Source of the DNA: UBA1181 sp963626555
Lineage (GTDB): Bacteria > Bacteroidota > Bacteroidia > Bacteroidales > Paludibacteraceae
Assembly (NCBI GenBank): GCA_963626555.1
Contig: CAVFXQ010000001.1
Coordinates: 60,805-124,804, forward strand
Length of the DNA stretch: 64,000 nucleotides
Direction of reading: 5' to 3'
The notes under the pieces are model-generated. The model had not been told where the DNA came from, made no database searches, and worked only from the letters and a program-made list of their open reading frames with translations. Each line of letters starts with the position of its first letter. The first letter of the stretch is position 1. This document shows positions 26,853-35,545 of this stretch, piece after piece. Both the position numbers and the translations under genes were made by a program.

Positions 26853-27629
26853 TCAATATAACTTGTGAATCAACCGATAAGCAATTGAACCAGGAGTTGG
26901 CGTTGCAGGGCAACTAACACGATCAAACCAGTCGGCATCTGCAATCTCATCTTCTTGTTTTTTCACCTCCCCACTCTCATACTCTGCTGTAAATCCAAGC
27001 ATAAGCTGATCAGGGAAAGGCCAACTCTGACTTCCTCTATAGGTTATATTTTTCACACGAATTCCAGTCTCCTCTAAAACCTCACGATAAACGGTCTGCT
27101 CGGCCGTCTCCCCAGCCTCCATAAACCCAGCTAAGCAAGAATAGACATCCTGGTTTCTCTGTACATGACGAGCCAAAAGAACTTTATCACCACGGTTCAC
27201 AAGTACAATGATACAAGGCTCAATACGAGGGAAAAAATTCTTGTTACAAGAAGGACAAAATCGAGCAGTCAAAGTTTCACTGTCTGTTAAAAGACTTCCA
27301 CAACAATGACAAAAACGCCATGACTTTCTCCAATCGGACAATGCTTTTACACGAGCCAAATGGAAGCACGAATCTGCATCGTTCTCCGCAAAATAAGAAC
27401 GAATAGGCTCTAACGTATATCCATTAGGGAGAGTCTCCTTTGTACTCAAATTCAAACCACAGATGCCCGCCGTCTTCTCTTCAAAAAAATCCGCTGACGA
27501 ATCTGCTTCTTTCAAAACCTTTAAATCATCAAATGACAAAGGCTTTCCTGACTCTGAACACACATAGTCTCTACCAATCACCGCGAAACATACGCATTCA
27601 GTATCTTTAGGATTCGTAACAAGTGCCAT
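26853..27629 (-). CDS. nudC: NAD(+)/NADH diphosphatase (Nudix)
   Basis: NudC hydrolyses NADH to NMNH and AMP, and in E. coli removes NAD caps from RNA. The 258-aa protein has the NudC zinc ribbon (Cys107, Cys110, Cys125, Cys128). It also has the full Nudix box GFMEAGETAEQTVYREVLEE beginning at Gly168. The NudC-specific tail motif, usually SQPWPFPxS, reads SQSWPFPDQ at 200-208, with Ser for Pro at the third position. The gene is second in the ctpA-nudC-acetyltransferase-panB operon, 18 bases after ctpA. Confidence 0.94.
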   Translation of the reverse strand: MALVTNPKDTECVCFAVIGRDYVCSESGKPLSFDDLKVLKEADSSADFFEEKTAGICGLNLSTKETLPNGYTLEPIRSYFAENDADSCFHLARVKALSDWRKSWRFCHCCGSLLTDSETLTARFCPSCNKNFFPRIEPCIIVLVNRGDKVLLARHVQRNQDVYSCLAGFMEAGETAEQTVYREVLEETGIRVKNITYRGSQSWPFPDQLMLGFTAEYESGEVKKQEDEIADADWFDRVSCPATPTPGSIAYRLIHKLY

Positions 27630-27647
27630 ACTTTTCTATTATTTTTT

Positions 27648-29276
27648 TCACTCTCTTTTTCTATGTAGAGCATTATCATAACTTGTCTTAGATAAAAGCA
27701 GCTCTACAGCTTTTGTATAGATATTATTCTCTGTATTCATAATCTGATAATACTCGTTCGAACTCCAAATGTCTCTCGCTATATTCGCCTTTACCTGTTT
27801 TTTGATTAAATTCTTACTAAGATCAAACTGCAAGGTATCATACTTTACATTCTCTTTCTCACCATTTTTTACAATTTCTTGCAAATCTTCATCTGTCAAG
27901 AAAAACGTTTTATTGAATTTTTCAAAAGACGCCTTCTTTTTCTCATCAGACAACTGTTGAGTTGGATATGAAGCCTCTAAGACCTTCCTGTTTTTCTCAA
28001 GATAGTCGAGGATAAAACGATTAATCACACCTTTAGCAACTAAATCTCTATGATATTTCGTATACTTTGAGGTATCTAACGGAACAAAAAGGTCAGGCAT
28101 AATACCACCACCTCCATAAATCGGACGTCTCAGTTCAAGCGTATAATATTTAAGAGAATCTGGAAATGATATGCTATCCTCATGCATTAGCTCACCATGG
28201 TTATAGCGTTCAATCAAATCATTACGATAATTCTTTATATTCTCTTTATACGGACGTTGAATACAACGACCTGCGGGAGTATAATAACGAGCCGTTGTCA
28301 AACGAATTTGAGAACCATCTGGCAGATCCATCATCTTCTGTACCAACCCTTTCCCAAATGTACGTCTTCCCACAACTACTCCTCTATCCCAATCTTGGAT
28401 TGCACCCGTAACAATCTCACTCGCAGATGCTGAACCCTCATCGACTAATACAACTACTTTCCCATCAAAAACCTTATTCTTACCAGACGCAGAATAATTT
28501 TCACGAGGCTGAGCATTTCCCTCTTGATACACTATTAATTTTCCATCTTTCAAAAAATTATCAACGATACCAATCGCAGCCGACATATAACCTCCACCAT
28601 TATCTTGCAAATCTATAATCAAGTTTTTCATTTTCTGCTTCTTCAACTTTCCGAGAGCTTCTTCAAACTCCTTTAAAGTGGTACTAGAAAAACGATCTAT
28701 CTTAATATATCCTGTATTCTTGTCCACCATATAAGAGGCATCTACACTATACAAAGGAATTTTATCGCGCGTAATGCGAAACTCAATCAAATCTGGCACA
28801 CCACGACGTAAGACTTTCACAGAAACAATCGTTCCTTTCGGTCCTCTGATACGTTTTTGAATATCAATATTTTGCATTTTCACACCCGCAATCGTAGTAT
28901 CATTGACATAAATAATACGGTCTCCTGCCATAATACCCACCTTTTCCGACGGACCACCAGAGATAGTCTGAACTACTAGCAGTGTGTCTTCCACCATTTG
29001 GAAGACAACTCCTATACCATCAAAACTACCCTCTAAAGGTTCACTTTCTCTTTTCAAATTCTCTTTTGATATATACGAAGAGTGAGGATCTAAATTCGAA
29101 AGCATTCCCTTTATCGCGCATTCAGCCAATTTATTCGTATCCGTAGAATCCACATAATAGTGGTTTATCAGATAGGTAACGAACCCCAATTTCTGTATAT
29201 TAACATCCGAAAATTGAGCAAAGCACAACAAAGGCATAATCAAAGATAACCCCACAACACCCAAACGTTTCACCAT
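27648..29276 (-). CDS. C-terminal processing peptidase (S41 family)
   Basis: This 542-aa periplasmic serine protease has a signal peptide (about 1-20). A short helical region is followed by a PDZ domain (about 85-170, with SFDGIGVVF and GPSEKVGIMAGDRI). The S41 catalytic core has the serine loop GSASASE (281-287) and Lys309 in TFGKG, which form the Ser-Lys dyad. CtpA-type enzymes trim or degrade envelope proteins from the C-terminus. The protein ends with about 150 residues of helical extension. The gene is first in the four-gene operon leading to panB. The upstream 150 bases separate it from the asnA terminator. Confidence 0.94.
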   Translation of the reverse strand: MVKRLGVVGLSLIMPLLCFAQFSDVNIQKLGFVTYLINHYYVDSTDTNKLAECAIKGMLSNLDPHSSYISKENLKRESEPLEGSFDGIGVVFQMVEDTLLVVQTISGGPSEKVGIMAGDRIIYVNDTTIAGVKMQNIDIQKRIRGPKGTIVSVKVLRRGVPDLIEFRITRDKIPLYSVDASYMVDKNTGYIKIDRFSSTTLKEFEEALGKLKKQKMKNLIIDLQDNGGGYMSAAIGIVDNFLKDGKLIVYQEGNAQPRENYSASGKNKVFDGKVVVLVDEGSASASEIVTGAIQDWDRGVVVGRRTFGKGLVQKMMDLPDGSQIRLTTARYYTPAGRCIQRPYKENIKNYRNDLIERYNHGELMHEDSISFPDSLKYYTLELRRPIYGGGGIMPDLFVPLDTSKYTKYHRDLVAKGVINRFILDYLEKNRKVLEASYPTQQLSDEKKKASFEKFNKTFFLTDEDLQEIVKNGEKENVKYDTLQFDLSKNLIKKQVKANIARDIWSSNEYYQIMNTENNIYTKAVELLLSKTSYDNALHRKRE

Positions 29277-29383
29277 ACATTTCCTTTTTTATTTATGTGC
29301 AAAAATAAGAATTTATTAGAGGAAACAGATTATTTCAAAACACAAAAAGGAAGAAGCTTTCATTATTCTTAACTAAACAAAAA

Positions 29384-29411
29384 AAGCAGCCACCTGCAAA
29401 GGAGACTGCTT
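29384..29411 (-). terminator. asnA: Rho-independent terminator of asnA
   Basis: On the minus strand AAGCAGTC...GGCTGCTT forms a stem immediately followed by a run of seven T, 20 bases after the asnA stop. Confidence 0.85.
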
Positions 29412-29430
29412 CATTTATATTAAAAAAAAC

Positions 29431-30468
29431 TTAAATCAGCGGAATGTTATTCTCAGCACAAGTTTTACGCATATCTTCAGGCCAAATGCTTGCTTGAATT
29501 TCGCCAACGTGAGCCTTTCTCAAGAAGAACATACACAGACGAGATTGTCCGATTCCACCACCTATTGACAAAGGCAGAGATCCCTCCAAAAGCCTTTTGT
29601 GGAAATAGAGGTCCTTACGATCCTCGCAACCACACAACTCTAACTGGCGGAGCAAAGCCGTTTTATCTACACGAATTCCCATTGAAGAAAGTTCCATACC
29701 TTGCTGCAAAACTTCATTCCAAACGAAGATATCTCCGTTCAAACCAGGAAGACCGTTCACACCAGGAGTAGTCCAATCATCATAGTCAGGAGCTCGACCA
29801 TCATGCTTTTTTCCATCTCCTAAAGGTGCACCAACACCCATAATGAAGACAGCACCATACTTCTTTGCGATTTCATTCTCTCTTTCCTTCGGAGTCATGT
29901 CTGGGTACAACTGTCTCAACTCTTCCGAGTGTATAAAATGAATCTCCTTAGGCAACATCGGTTTGATCTGAGGATAAGACTCATAAACGACATACTCAGT
30001 GGCTACCATAACAGCGTAAATACGAGAAACAATATCTTTCAAGAAATCAATCGTACGATCCGCCGCAGTTATAGTTCGCTCCCAGTCCCATTGGTCAACA
30101 TAGAGAGAGTGTAAATTTCCTAAATCTTCATCAGAACGAATAGCATTCATATCTGTATACAAACCGAAACCTGGTTCTATATTATATTCTGCGAGCATCA
30201 AACGCTTCCATTTAGCGAGAGAGTGAACCACCTCCGCCTTTTGGTCGCCCAAATCCTTGATAGGGAAAGTAACAGCACGCTCAACACCATTCAAGTCATC
30301 ATTTATTCCTTGACCCTTCAGTACGAACAATGGCGCAGTAACACGGCGCAATCTTAACTCGGCCGACAAACTTCCTTGGAAAAAGTCCTTCACCTTCTTA
30401 ATTCCAAGTTCTGTCTCGCGGGCATCCAGCAACGGCTTGTACCCTTTTGGAATCTTTAAATAACTCAT
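29431..30468 (-). CDS. asnA: Aspartate-ammonia ligase (asparagine synthetase A)
   Basis: AsnA makes asparagine from aspartate, ammonia and ATP. The enzyme is related to class II aminoacyl-tRNA synthetases. The 345-aa protein shows the family blocks RLRRVTAPLFVLKGQGINDDL, GFGLYTDMNAIRSDE, LHSLYVDQWDWE and, near the C-terminus, the class II motif 3 GGGIGQSRLCMFFL. It stands alone between a strong terminator and its own promoter, whose leader holds a tandem 14-base repeat. No AsnC-type regulator is seen nearby. Confidence 0.97.
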   Translation of the reverse strand: MSYLKIPKGYKPLLDARETELGIKKVKDFFQGSLSAELRLRRVTAPLFVLKGQGINDDLNGVERAVTFPIKDLGDQKAEVVHSLAKWKRLMLAEYNIEPGFGLYTDMNAIRSDEDLGNLHSLYVDQWDWERTITAADRTIDFLKDIVSRIYAVMVATEYVVYESYPQIKPMLPKEIHFIHSEELRQLYPDMTPKERENEIAKKYGAVFIMGVGAPLGDGKKHDGRAPDYDDWTTPGVNGLPGLNGDIFVWNEVLQQGMELSSMGIRVDKTALLRQLELCGCEDRKDLYFHKRLLEGSLPLSIGGGIGQSRLCMFFLRKAHVGEIQASIWPEDMRKTCAENNIPLI

Positions 30469-30484
30469 AATCGTCGTTTTTATA

Positions 30485-30512
30485 TCGTTTATTTTTTCTC
30501 GTTTATTTTTTC
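30485..30512. repeat. Tandem 14-base direct repeat in the asnA leader
   Basis: TCGTTTATTTTTTC occurs twice back to back without any mismatch (30485-30498 and 30499-30512), within 45 bases of the asnA ATG. On the transcript the unit reads GAAAAAATAAACGA. Confidence 0.85.
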
Positions 30513-30564
30513 GTCTTAATAGTAAACCAAATAAACGCCAACGCTTTTCTTTGATTTACTTTCG

Positions 30565-30572
30565 CAAAGATA
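30565..30572 (-). promoter_or_regulatory. asnA: -7 box of the asnA promoter
   Basis: The minus strand reads TATCTTTG, an exact TAnnTTTG match, about 97 bases before the asnA ATG. The -33 side is not clear. Confidence 0.45.
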
Positions 30573-30783
30573 GGTTTTTTATTTATCCAAATAACATTTT
30601 GACACTCTTTTTTTTAAATCTCAAACAAAAAGTTTTCTTTCTCACTAAAAACACGAAACAACTGAAAGGTTTTTAGCATCTTAACCCGTTTTTTTTGCAT
30701 CAATCGCTTTATATTTTGTCAGTTTGGTTTCCCTATCGCTTTCATTGTGTCAAATCGTCAAACTCTTAATAATGTTAAAAAAC

Positions 30784-30814
30784 TTGCTTCTTTAGCAGAA
30801 AACTAATTACTTTG
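30784..30814 (+). promoter_or_regulatory. Promoter of the Asp-rich outer membrane protein gene
   Basis: TTG at 30784-30786, a spacer of 20 bases, then TTACTTTG at 30807-30814 (one mismatch to TAnnTTTG). The predicted leader is about 75 bases. Confidence 0.55.
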
Positions 30815-30896
30815 CAAAAGTTTTCATACATTACAAAACGAATTTGTAACGACCGTATTGATTAAAATGTAACAAAAAATAGAATATAAAAAAGGA

Positions 30897-31643
30897 ATGA
30901 TGAAAAAATTTTTCTTAGCAGTAGTAATTCTTGCAGCGAGTGTATCGTCAAGTTTTGCTGAGAGTTTTGAGAACTCTTTTGGAGTGAGAATCTTTGGAGG
31001 ATTCGGGAGCGGCTACTCATCTGTAGTTAATACGGATGGTGAAGACTTTATTGAAATGGATTCTAAACCACAAATCGGATTTTCTTTAGACAATCGTTGG
31101 TATGTAGCAAAAGGCAACGTATTAGGTCTTGCTATCAACGCACGTTGGTTGGATTTTTCATTCAACAAATCCAAACTTGATAAAATTGAACTTGGTGCTT
31201 TTTACAACAGACTCAATGGTCTTGGCATTTCTGCGGAGGATATGGGAACATACAATGATGTTAATGAGTTTAGCATAGAAGCCCTCAACGCTGGATTGAT
31301 CGGAACGATAGCATTTAACGACCATTGGGCAGTAGACGTTTACTACAACCTCGGTGCTAGTGCGCTTATTCAAGTGCTTGACGATGATGACGACGATGTT
31401 GACGACGACTACGACGATGATGATGATGATGATGACAAAGATCACTATTTCTTTGGTTTAAACCACAAGATTGGAGCTTCTCTTCATGTCGGATTCTTCC
31501 AAGTTGGTTGTGAAGCCAAATTAGGAAGACTAAGCATGCAAGATTGGGGATTAGACGATAGTGAAAAAACAGCAAAAGACTTTCTAAAAATGGATAAAGC
31601 CAAAGTCGGTTGCGCAAGAGTATTCATCGGATTCTTGTTCTAA
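30897..31643 (+). CDS. Outer membrane beta-barrel protein with poly-aspartate loop
   Basis: The 248-aa product has a signal peptide ending at SFA (about residue 21). The mature chain has alternating strands (FGVRIFGGFGSGYS, NRWYVAKGNVLGLAINARW, IGASLHVGFFQVGCEAKLG) and a terminal aromatic residue in RVFIGFLF, consistent with a small outer membrane barrel. Between two strands, residues 162-182 contain 18 aspartates interrupted only by Val, Tyr and Lys. That loop would be strongly negative and able to bind divalent cations. It is encoded by GAC/GAT triplets with six pure GAT in a row. Met1 or Met2 may start, after AAAAAGGA. I do not recognise a specific family. A strong terminator isolates it from the NSS genes. 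Confidence 0.8.
   Translation: MMKKFFLAVVILAASVSSSFAESFENSFGVRIFGGFGSGYSSVVNTDGEDFIEMDSKPQIGFSLDNRWYVAKGNVLGLAINARWLDFSFNKSKLDKIELGAFYNRLNGLGISAEDMGTYNDVNEFSIEALNAGLIGTIAFNDHWAVDVYYNLGASALIQVLDDDDDDVDDDYDDDDDDDDKDHYFFGLNHKIGASLHVGFFQVGCEAKLGRLSMQDWGLDDSEKTAKDFLKMDKAKVGCARVFIGFLF
31380..31442 (+). repeat. GAY trinucleotide tract encoding poly-Asp
   Basis: Eighteen of 21 codons are GAC or GAT, including (GAT)6 at 31416-31433. Slippage by whole triplets would change loop length without frameshift. Confidence 0.9.
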
Positions 31644-31684
31644 AAAAACTGTTTTTTTAAGGTTGATACAAATAAATATATAGT

Positions 31685-31719
31685 GGAGTATGTCAGGCAA
31701 CGACATACTCCTATTTTTT
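31685..31719 (+). terminator. Rho-independent terminator of the OMP gene
   Basis: GGAGTATGTC (31685-31694) pairs perfectly with GACATACTCC (31702-31711) around a 7-base loop and is followed by TATTTTTTT. Confidence 0.88.
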
Positions 31720-31722
31720 TCT

Positions 31723-31730
31723 TACATTTG
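31723..31730 (+). promoter_or_regulatory. -7 box of the NSS transporter pair
   Basis: TACATTTG matches TAnnTTTG and lies 19 bases before the ATG at 31750, directly after the preceding terminator. The -33 position would fall inside the terminator stem, and no TTG is seen there. Confidence 0.4.
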
Positions 31731-31749
31731 CGCTTTCAAAAATAGAAAC

Positions 31750-33111
31750 ATGAAAAATATTGACAGAGGCAATTTTGGAAGCAAAATGGGGCTTATTCTT
31801 GCGACGGCGGGAGGTGCAGTCGGGTTAGGAAATGTTTGGCGCTTTCCTTACATGGCAGGAGAAAACGGAGGTGCTGCATTCATCTTAGTATATTTCGGAT
31901 GTGTTCTTGTCTTGGGACTACCCTGTATGATTTCAGAGTTTATCATTGGTAGAAGAGGAGCATCCAACACCGCAAGAGCCTACACAAAAATGGCAAATGG
32001 AAGCCCATGGAAATACATCGGCTTTCTTAGCGTTCTGACAGGTTATCTTATCACTTGTTACTACGCAGTTGTCTCAGGTTGGTGCTTAGAATATGTCTAC
32101 GCCTCCGTCACACATCGTATCAGCGGAGATTCACAAGCAGTTGCAGAATATTTCATAGATTTTTCAAAAGATTCTATTCGACCTGTTTTTTGGACAGTCG
32201 CTATTCTCCTCATCACCCATTTTGTCATCATTCGAGGTGTAAAAGGTGGAATTGAAAAAGCATCAAAAATTATGATGCCGACCTTATTCATACTACTTAT
32301 CGTCATAGTGGTAGCCTCGTGTATGCTTCCGAATGCGTGGAAAGGAGTTGAATTTCTTTTCAAACCTGATTTTAGCAAATGTGATGGAAACGTATTCTTA
32401 GGAGCTTTAGGTCAATCTTTCTACTCCTTGAGCATCGGTATGGGATGCGCATGCACCTATGCCTCCTACTTTAATAAGGACACCAACCTTGGAAAATCAG
32501 CACTTCAAATCGGGGTCATAGACACTGCAGTTGCCATATTAGCAGGGTTGATGATTTTTCCCGCTGCGTTTTCTGTCGGCACATCACCAGATAGCGGCCC
32601 TTCGCTCATCTTCATCACATTACCAAATGTCTTCATTCAAGCATTCGCCTCTTTCCCGACAATCGGGTGGCTTATCTCCATCATTTTCTACATTTTGCTC
32701 ACTTTAGCAGGACTCACCTCTCTTATCTCACTTCACGAAGTAAGCACAGCCTTCTTTTATGAAGAGATGAATGTCAGCAGAAAGAAAGGCGCTATAATAA
32801 TCACCATGACATGTTCCGTCATCGGGGCATTTTGTTCCCTATCGCTGGGAGCAACAGATGTACTCACCTTTGGTGGGAAAAGTCTCTTCGAATGGTTTGA
32901 CTTCATCACAGGTCAAATATTTTTACCTATTGCAGGATTCTCCACATGTATTTTCTTAGGTTGGTTTATTCCTAAAAAATTGATACAGAGCGAGTTTACA
33001 AACGAAGGAACTCTCAAAGGTGATATTTTCAAGATTTACCTATTCCTAATTCGCTTTGTATGCCCCATATTCATACTCTTAATATTTTTAAAACAATTGG
33101 ATTTATTCTAA
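31750..33111 (+). CDS. Neurotransmitter:sodium symporter family transporter 1
   Basis: I use the ATG at 31750 (MKNIDRGNFGSKMG). The 20 extra in-frame residues upstream are encoded within the terminator and promoter. The 453-aa protein starts with the NSS signature GSKMGLILATAGGAVGLGNVWRFPYM, the unwound TM1 that binds Na+ and substrate in LeuT. GENGGAAF follows. The length fits the 11-helix bacterial branch (Tyt1/MhsT size) rather than 12-helix LeuT. Such carriers usually import amino acids with Na+; the substrate is not predictable. A paralogue follows 13 bases after the stop. Confidence 0.92.
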   Translation: MKNIDRGNFGSKMGLILATAGGAVGLGNVWRFPYMAGENGGAAFILVYFGCVLVLGLPCMISEFIIGRRGASNTARAYTKMANGSPWKYIGFLSVLTGYLITCYYAVVSGWCLEYVYASVTHRISGDSQAVAEYFIDFSKDSIRPVFWTVAILLITHFVIIRGVKGGIEKASKIMMPTLFILLIVIVVASCMLPNAWKGVEFLFKPDFSKCDGNVFLGALGQSFYSLSIGMGCACTYASYFNKDTNLGKSALQIGVIDTAVAILAGLMIFPAAFSVGTSPDSGPSLIFITLPNVFIQAFASFPTIGWLISIIFYILLTLAGLTSLISLHEVSTAFFYEEMNVSRKKGAIIITMTCSVIGAFCSLSLGATDVLTFGGKSLFEWFDFITGQIFLPIAGFSTCIFLGWFIPKKLIQSEFTNEGTLKGDIFKIYLFLIRFVCPIFILLIFLKQLDLF

Positions 33112-33124
33112 ATAGAATATAGCA

Positions 33125-34480
33125 ATGGAAGACAGAGGTAGCTTTAAAAGCAAAATCGGAATCATATTAGCAACTGCAGGATCTGCGGTTGGATTAGGAA
33201 ATATATGGAGATTTCCATATATGACAGGTCAAAACGGAGGAGCTGCCTTCGTCCTTATCTACTTAGTATGTATTCTTCTTTTAGGGTTGCCTGGAATGGT
33301 CAGTGAGTTTATTGTTGGAAGACACTCAGCTTCCAACGCAGCCAAAGCCTATAAGAACCTATCAAATGGAAAACCCTGGGGGCTGATTGGCTATGTTGGT
33401 GTATTCACCTCAATGATTATCCTTGGTTTCTATGCAGTTGTTGCAGGTTGGTGCTTACAATACCTCTATGCAAGCATTTTTGGCGAAATTCAAGGAGACG
33501 CACATTTCGTACAGACCTATTTTCAAAATTTCTCATCAAGTATCTTTCTTCCAATCGTATGGGCTTTAGTGTTCATTATGCTCACGCACGTTGTCATTGT
33601 TAAAGGCATTCAAAATGGAATAGAAAAGGCCTCTAAGATAATGATGCCTATTCTATTCATTCTCCTCATTATCATCGTTATAGCGTCATGTTCCCTACCC
33701 GGCGCTGTCAAAGGTATTGCTTTTCTGCTTAAACCAGACTTTAACAAAGTCACCCAAACCGTTTTCTTAGATGCATTAGGACAAGCATTTTTCTCCCTAA
33801 GTTTGGGTACAGCCTGCCTATGCACCTACGCTTCTTACTTTAACAAAAAAACAGATTTGTTCAAATCAGCTTCTCAGATAGCCGCTATAGACACGATTAT
33901 CGCCATTTTAGCGGGCTTAATGATATTTCCTGCTGCTTTTTCTGTCGGAATAGAACCCGATAGTGGGGCATCACTAATTTTCATCACACTACCCAACGTT
34001 TTCCAACAAGCGTTTCAAAGCGTACCTGCAATTGGGTATATAATTTCGATTTTATTTTATGCTTTATTAGTACTGGCGGCACTCACCTCCACGATTTCAA
34101 TGCATGAAATTGCAACCGCATTCTTCCACGAAGAATTTCAAATGTCAAGAAGAAAAGCTGCGTGGATTACAACTATTGTCTGTTGCACAATTGCCACTCT
34201 TTGTGCATTATCATGCGGTGCTGTTCCCGAATTATCACTTTTGGGAAAATCATTTCTTGACTGTTGCGATTTTCTCACAGCCAAGATTTTACTGCCAATG
34301 GGTTCATTTTTCACTTGCCTGCTGTTGGGATGGTATGTTCCTAAAAAATTGGTTAAAAACGAGTTTACAAACGAAGGGACAACGAGGAACAAATTATTCA
34401 ACATCTATCTGTTTATGATCCGTTTCGTCTCGCCTTTCTGTATTTTGACCATATTTCTTCACGAATTAGGGTTATTCTAA
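33125..34480 (+). CDS. Neurotransmitter:sodium symporter family transporter 2
   Basis: This 451-aa NSS carrier is a tandem paralogue of the preceding gene. Both share GSAVGLGN/GGAVGLGN with WRFPYM in TM1, the IEKASKIMMP segment, and the C-terminal KKL...EFTNEGT. The signature near the N-terminus is KSKIGIILATAGSAVGLGN. The differences are spread over the whole protein, so the duplication is not recent and substrate ranges probably differ. Only 13 bases separate the two genes, so they are co-transcribed. The 3' end faces the convergent permease gene with 8 bases between the stops. Confidence 0.92.
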   Translation: MEDRGSFKSKIGIILATAGSAVGLGNIWRFPYMTGQNGGAAFVLIYLVCILLLGLPGMVSEFIVGRHSASNAAKAYKNLSNGKPWGLIGYVGVFTSMIILGFYAVVAGWCLQYLYASIFGEIQGDAHFVQTYFQNFSSSIFLPIVWALVFIMLTHVVIVKGIQNGIEKASKIMMPILFILLIIIVIASCSLPGAVKGIAFLLKPDFNKVTQTVFLDALGQAFFSLSLGTACLCTYASYFNKKTDLFKSASQIAAIDTIIAILAGLMIFPAAFSVGIEPDSGASLIFITLPNVFQQAFQSVPAIGYIISILFYALLVLAALTSTISMHEIATAFFHEEFQMSRRKAAWITTIVCCTIATLCALSCGAVPELSLLGKSFLDCCDFLTAKILLPMGSFFTCLLLGWYVPKKLVKNEFTNEGTTRNKLFNIYLFMIRFVSPFCILTIFLHELGLF

Positions 34481-34488
34481 ATAGGTAA

Positions 34489-35538
34489 TTATGTATGTTT
34501 CAAATATACCACCCACAGCACAACAGGGATTCCCAACAAAGCCGTTATTGCATTGATCGGAATGATATAACCATTATTAGGAAGCTGCGAAAGAATATCA
34601 CTTAATAGCATCACACATCCACCTAATAGAAATGTGCAAGGCATAACTTGCCGATGGATTGACGTTTGAACCAATAATCTTGCCACATGGGGTACAGCCA
34701 AACCAACAAAACCTATCGGACCTGCAAACGCCGTTGTTCCTCCTGTCAGTAATACAGTAACAACCACTACGATGATGCGAACTCGCCTCACATCAACACC
34801 AACTCCCATAGCAAAATCTTCTCCTACTAACAACGCATCCAATGGTTTTAGCAGTCTAAACATTAGAACTAAGGCAGTCACAACCAACATCGACATCACA
34901 ACTAATTGTTGCCATCCTATCAAGGACAAACTTCCAAAAGTCCAATTCACAAAAAACTTTACAGACTCTGGATCTGATAAATTTTGCAGAATTGTTATAA
35001 CAGCCCCTGCAACCGACCCTAATAACATACCCACGACCAACAAGGAGACAGACTCTCTCAACCGCAAAGAAGCGAACAAAATCAACAAAAAAAGTAAAAC
35101 AGCACCACCCAAAGCAAATATAGCACAACCCCATTGAATGATACTGCTACCAAACGATATTCCTAAGATAGGAATCATCAACATAAAAATAGCGACCCCT
35201 AAAGATGCCCCTGAACTAACACCCAAAACATAGGGACCCGCCAAAGGATTTCTAAAAAAAGTTTGCATTAACAAACCAGAAACAGACAAAGATACACCCA
35301 CAAGAATCGCCCCTATCGCTTTGGGAATCCTTATCTCAAAAAAAATGGTACGAGAAACTGAATTTTCATTCGCAAATCCTTTTAGACAGTCTGAAAATGA
35401 AATACTCACACTACCAAACAATATGTCTGCTAAAAAAAGAATTACCATTAAAACAAATAAACAAACGCAAAGAAACCTCGTTTTATTTATATTTCCATTC
35501 TCTTGTCTGTTTGAAACACTCTTAGAAAACCAACTCAT
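34489..35538 (-). CDS. FecCD/BtuC-type ABC transporter permease
   Basis: The 349-aa inner membrane protein matches the BtuC/FecCD permease family for vitamin B12, haem or ferric siderophores. It has IRIPKAIGAILVGVSLSVSG (about 70-90), FRNPLAGPYVLGVSSGASLG, GTTAFAGPIGFVGLAVPHVAR (the segment contacting the ATPase) and about ten helices. It starts 7 bases after the stop of a substrate-binding lipoprotein gene, so the two form an operon. The expected ATPase gene is not downstream: 8 bases beyond the stop lies the end of the convergent NSS gene. An ATPase from elsewhere must complete the transporter. Confidence 0.92.
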   Translation of the reverse strand: MSWFSKSVSNRQENGNINKTRFLCVCLFVLMVILFLADILFGSVSISFSDCLKGFANENSVSRTIFFEIRIPKAIGAILVGVSLSVSGLLMQTFFRNPLAGPYVLGVSSGASLGVAIFMLMIPILGISFGSSIIQWGCAIFALGGAVLLFLLILFASLRLRESVSLLVVGMLLGSVAGAVITILQNLSDPESVKFFVNWTFGSLSLIGWQQLVVMSMLVVTALVLMFRLLKPLDALLVGEDFAMGVGVDVRRVRIIVVVVTVLLTGGTTAFAGPIGFVGLAVPHVARLLVQTSIHRQVMPCTFLLGGCVMLLSDILSQLPNNGYIIPINAITALLGIPVVLWVVYLKHT

Positions 35539-35545
35539 AAAAAAA

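Larger units (their letters stand above)
30469..30896. other. Intergenic region between divergent asnA and OMP genes
   Basis: No gene is supported in these 428 bases. From left to right it holds a tandem 14-base repeat in the asnA leader (30485-30512), the asnA -7 box at 30565-30572, and about 200 bases of AT-rich sequence without evident structure. A complete promoter for the outer membrane protein gene lies at 30784-30814. Confidence 0.6.

Noticed and set aside
31158..31617. Minus-strand open frames with poly-Val/Ile and poly-His
   Set aside because: These are mirror readings of the GAY tract in the outer membrane protein gene, not real coding sequence.
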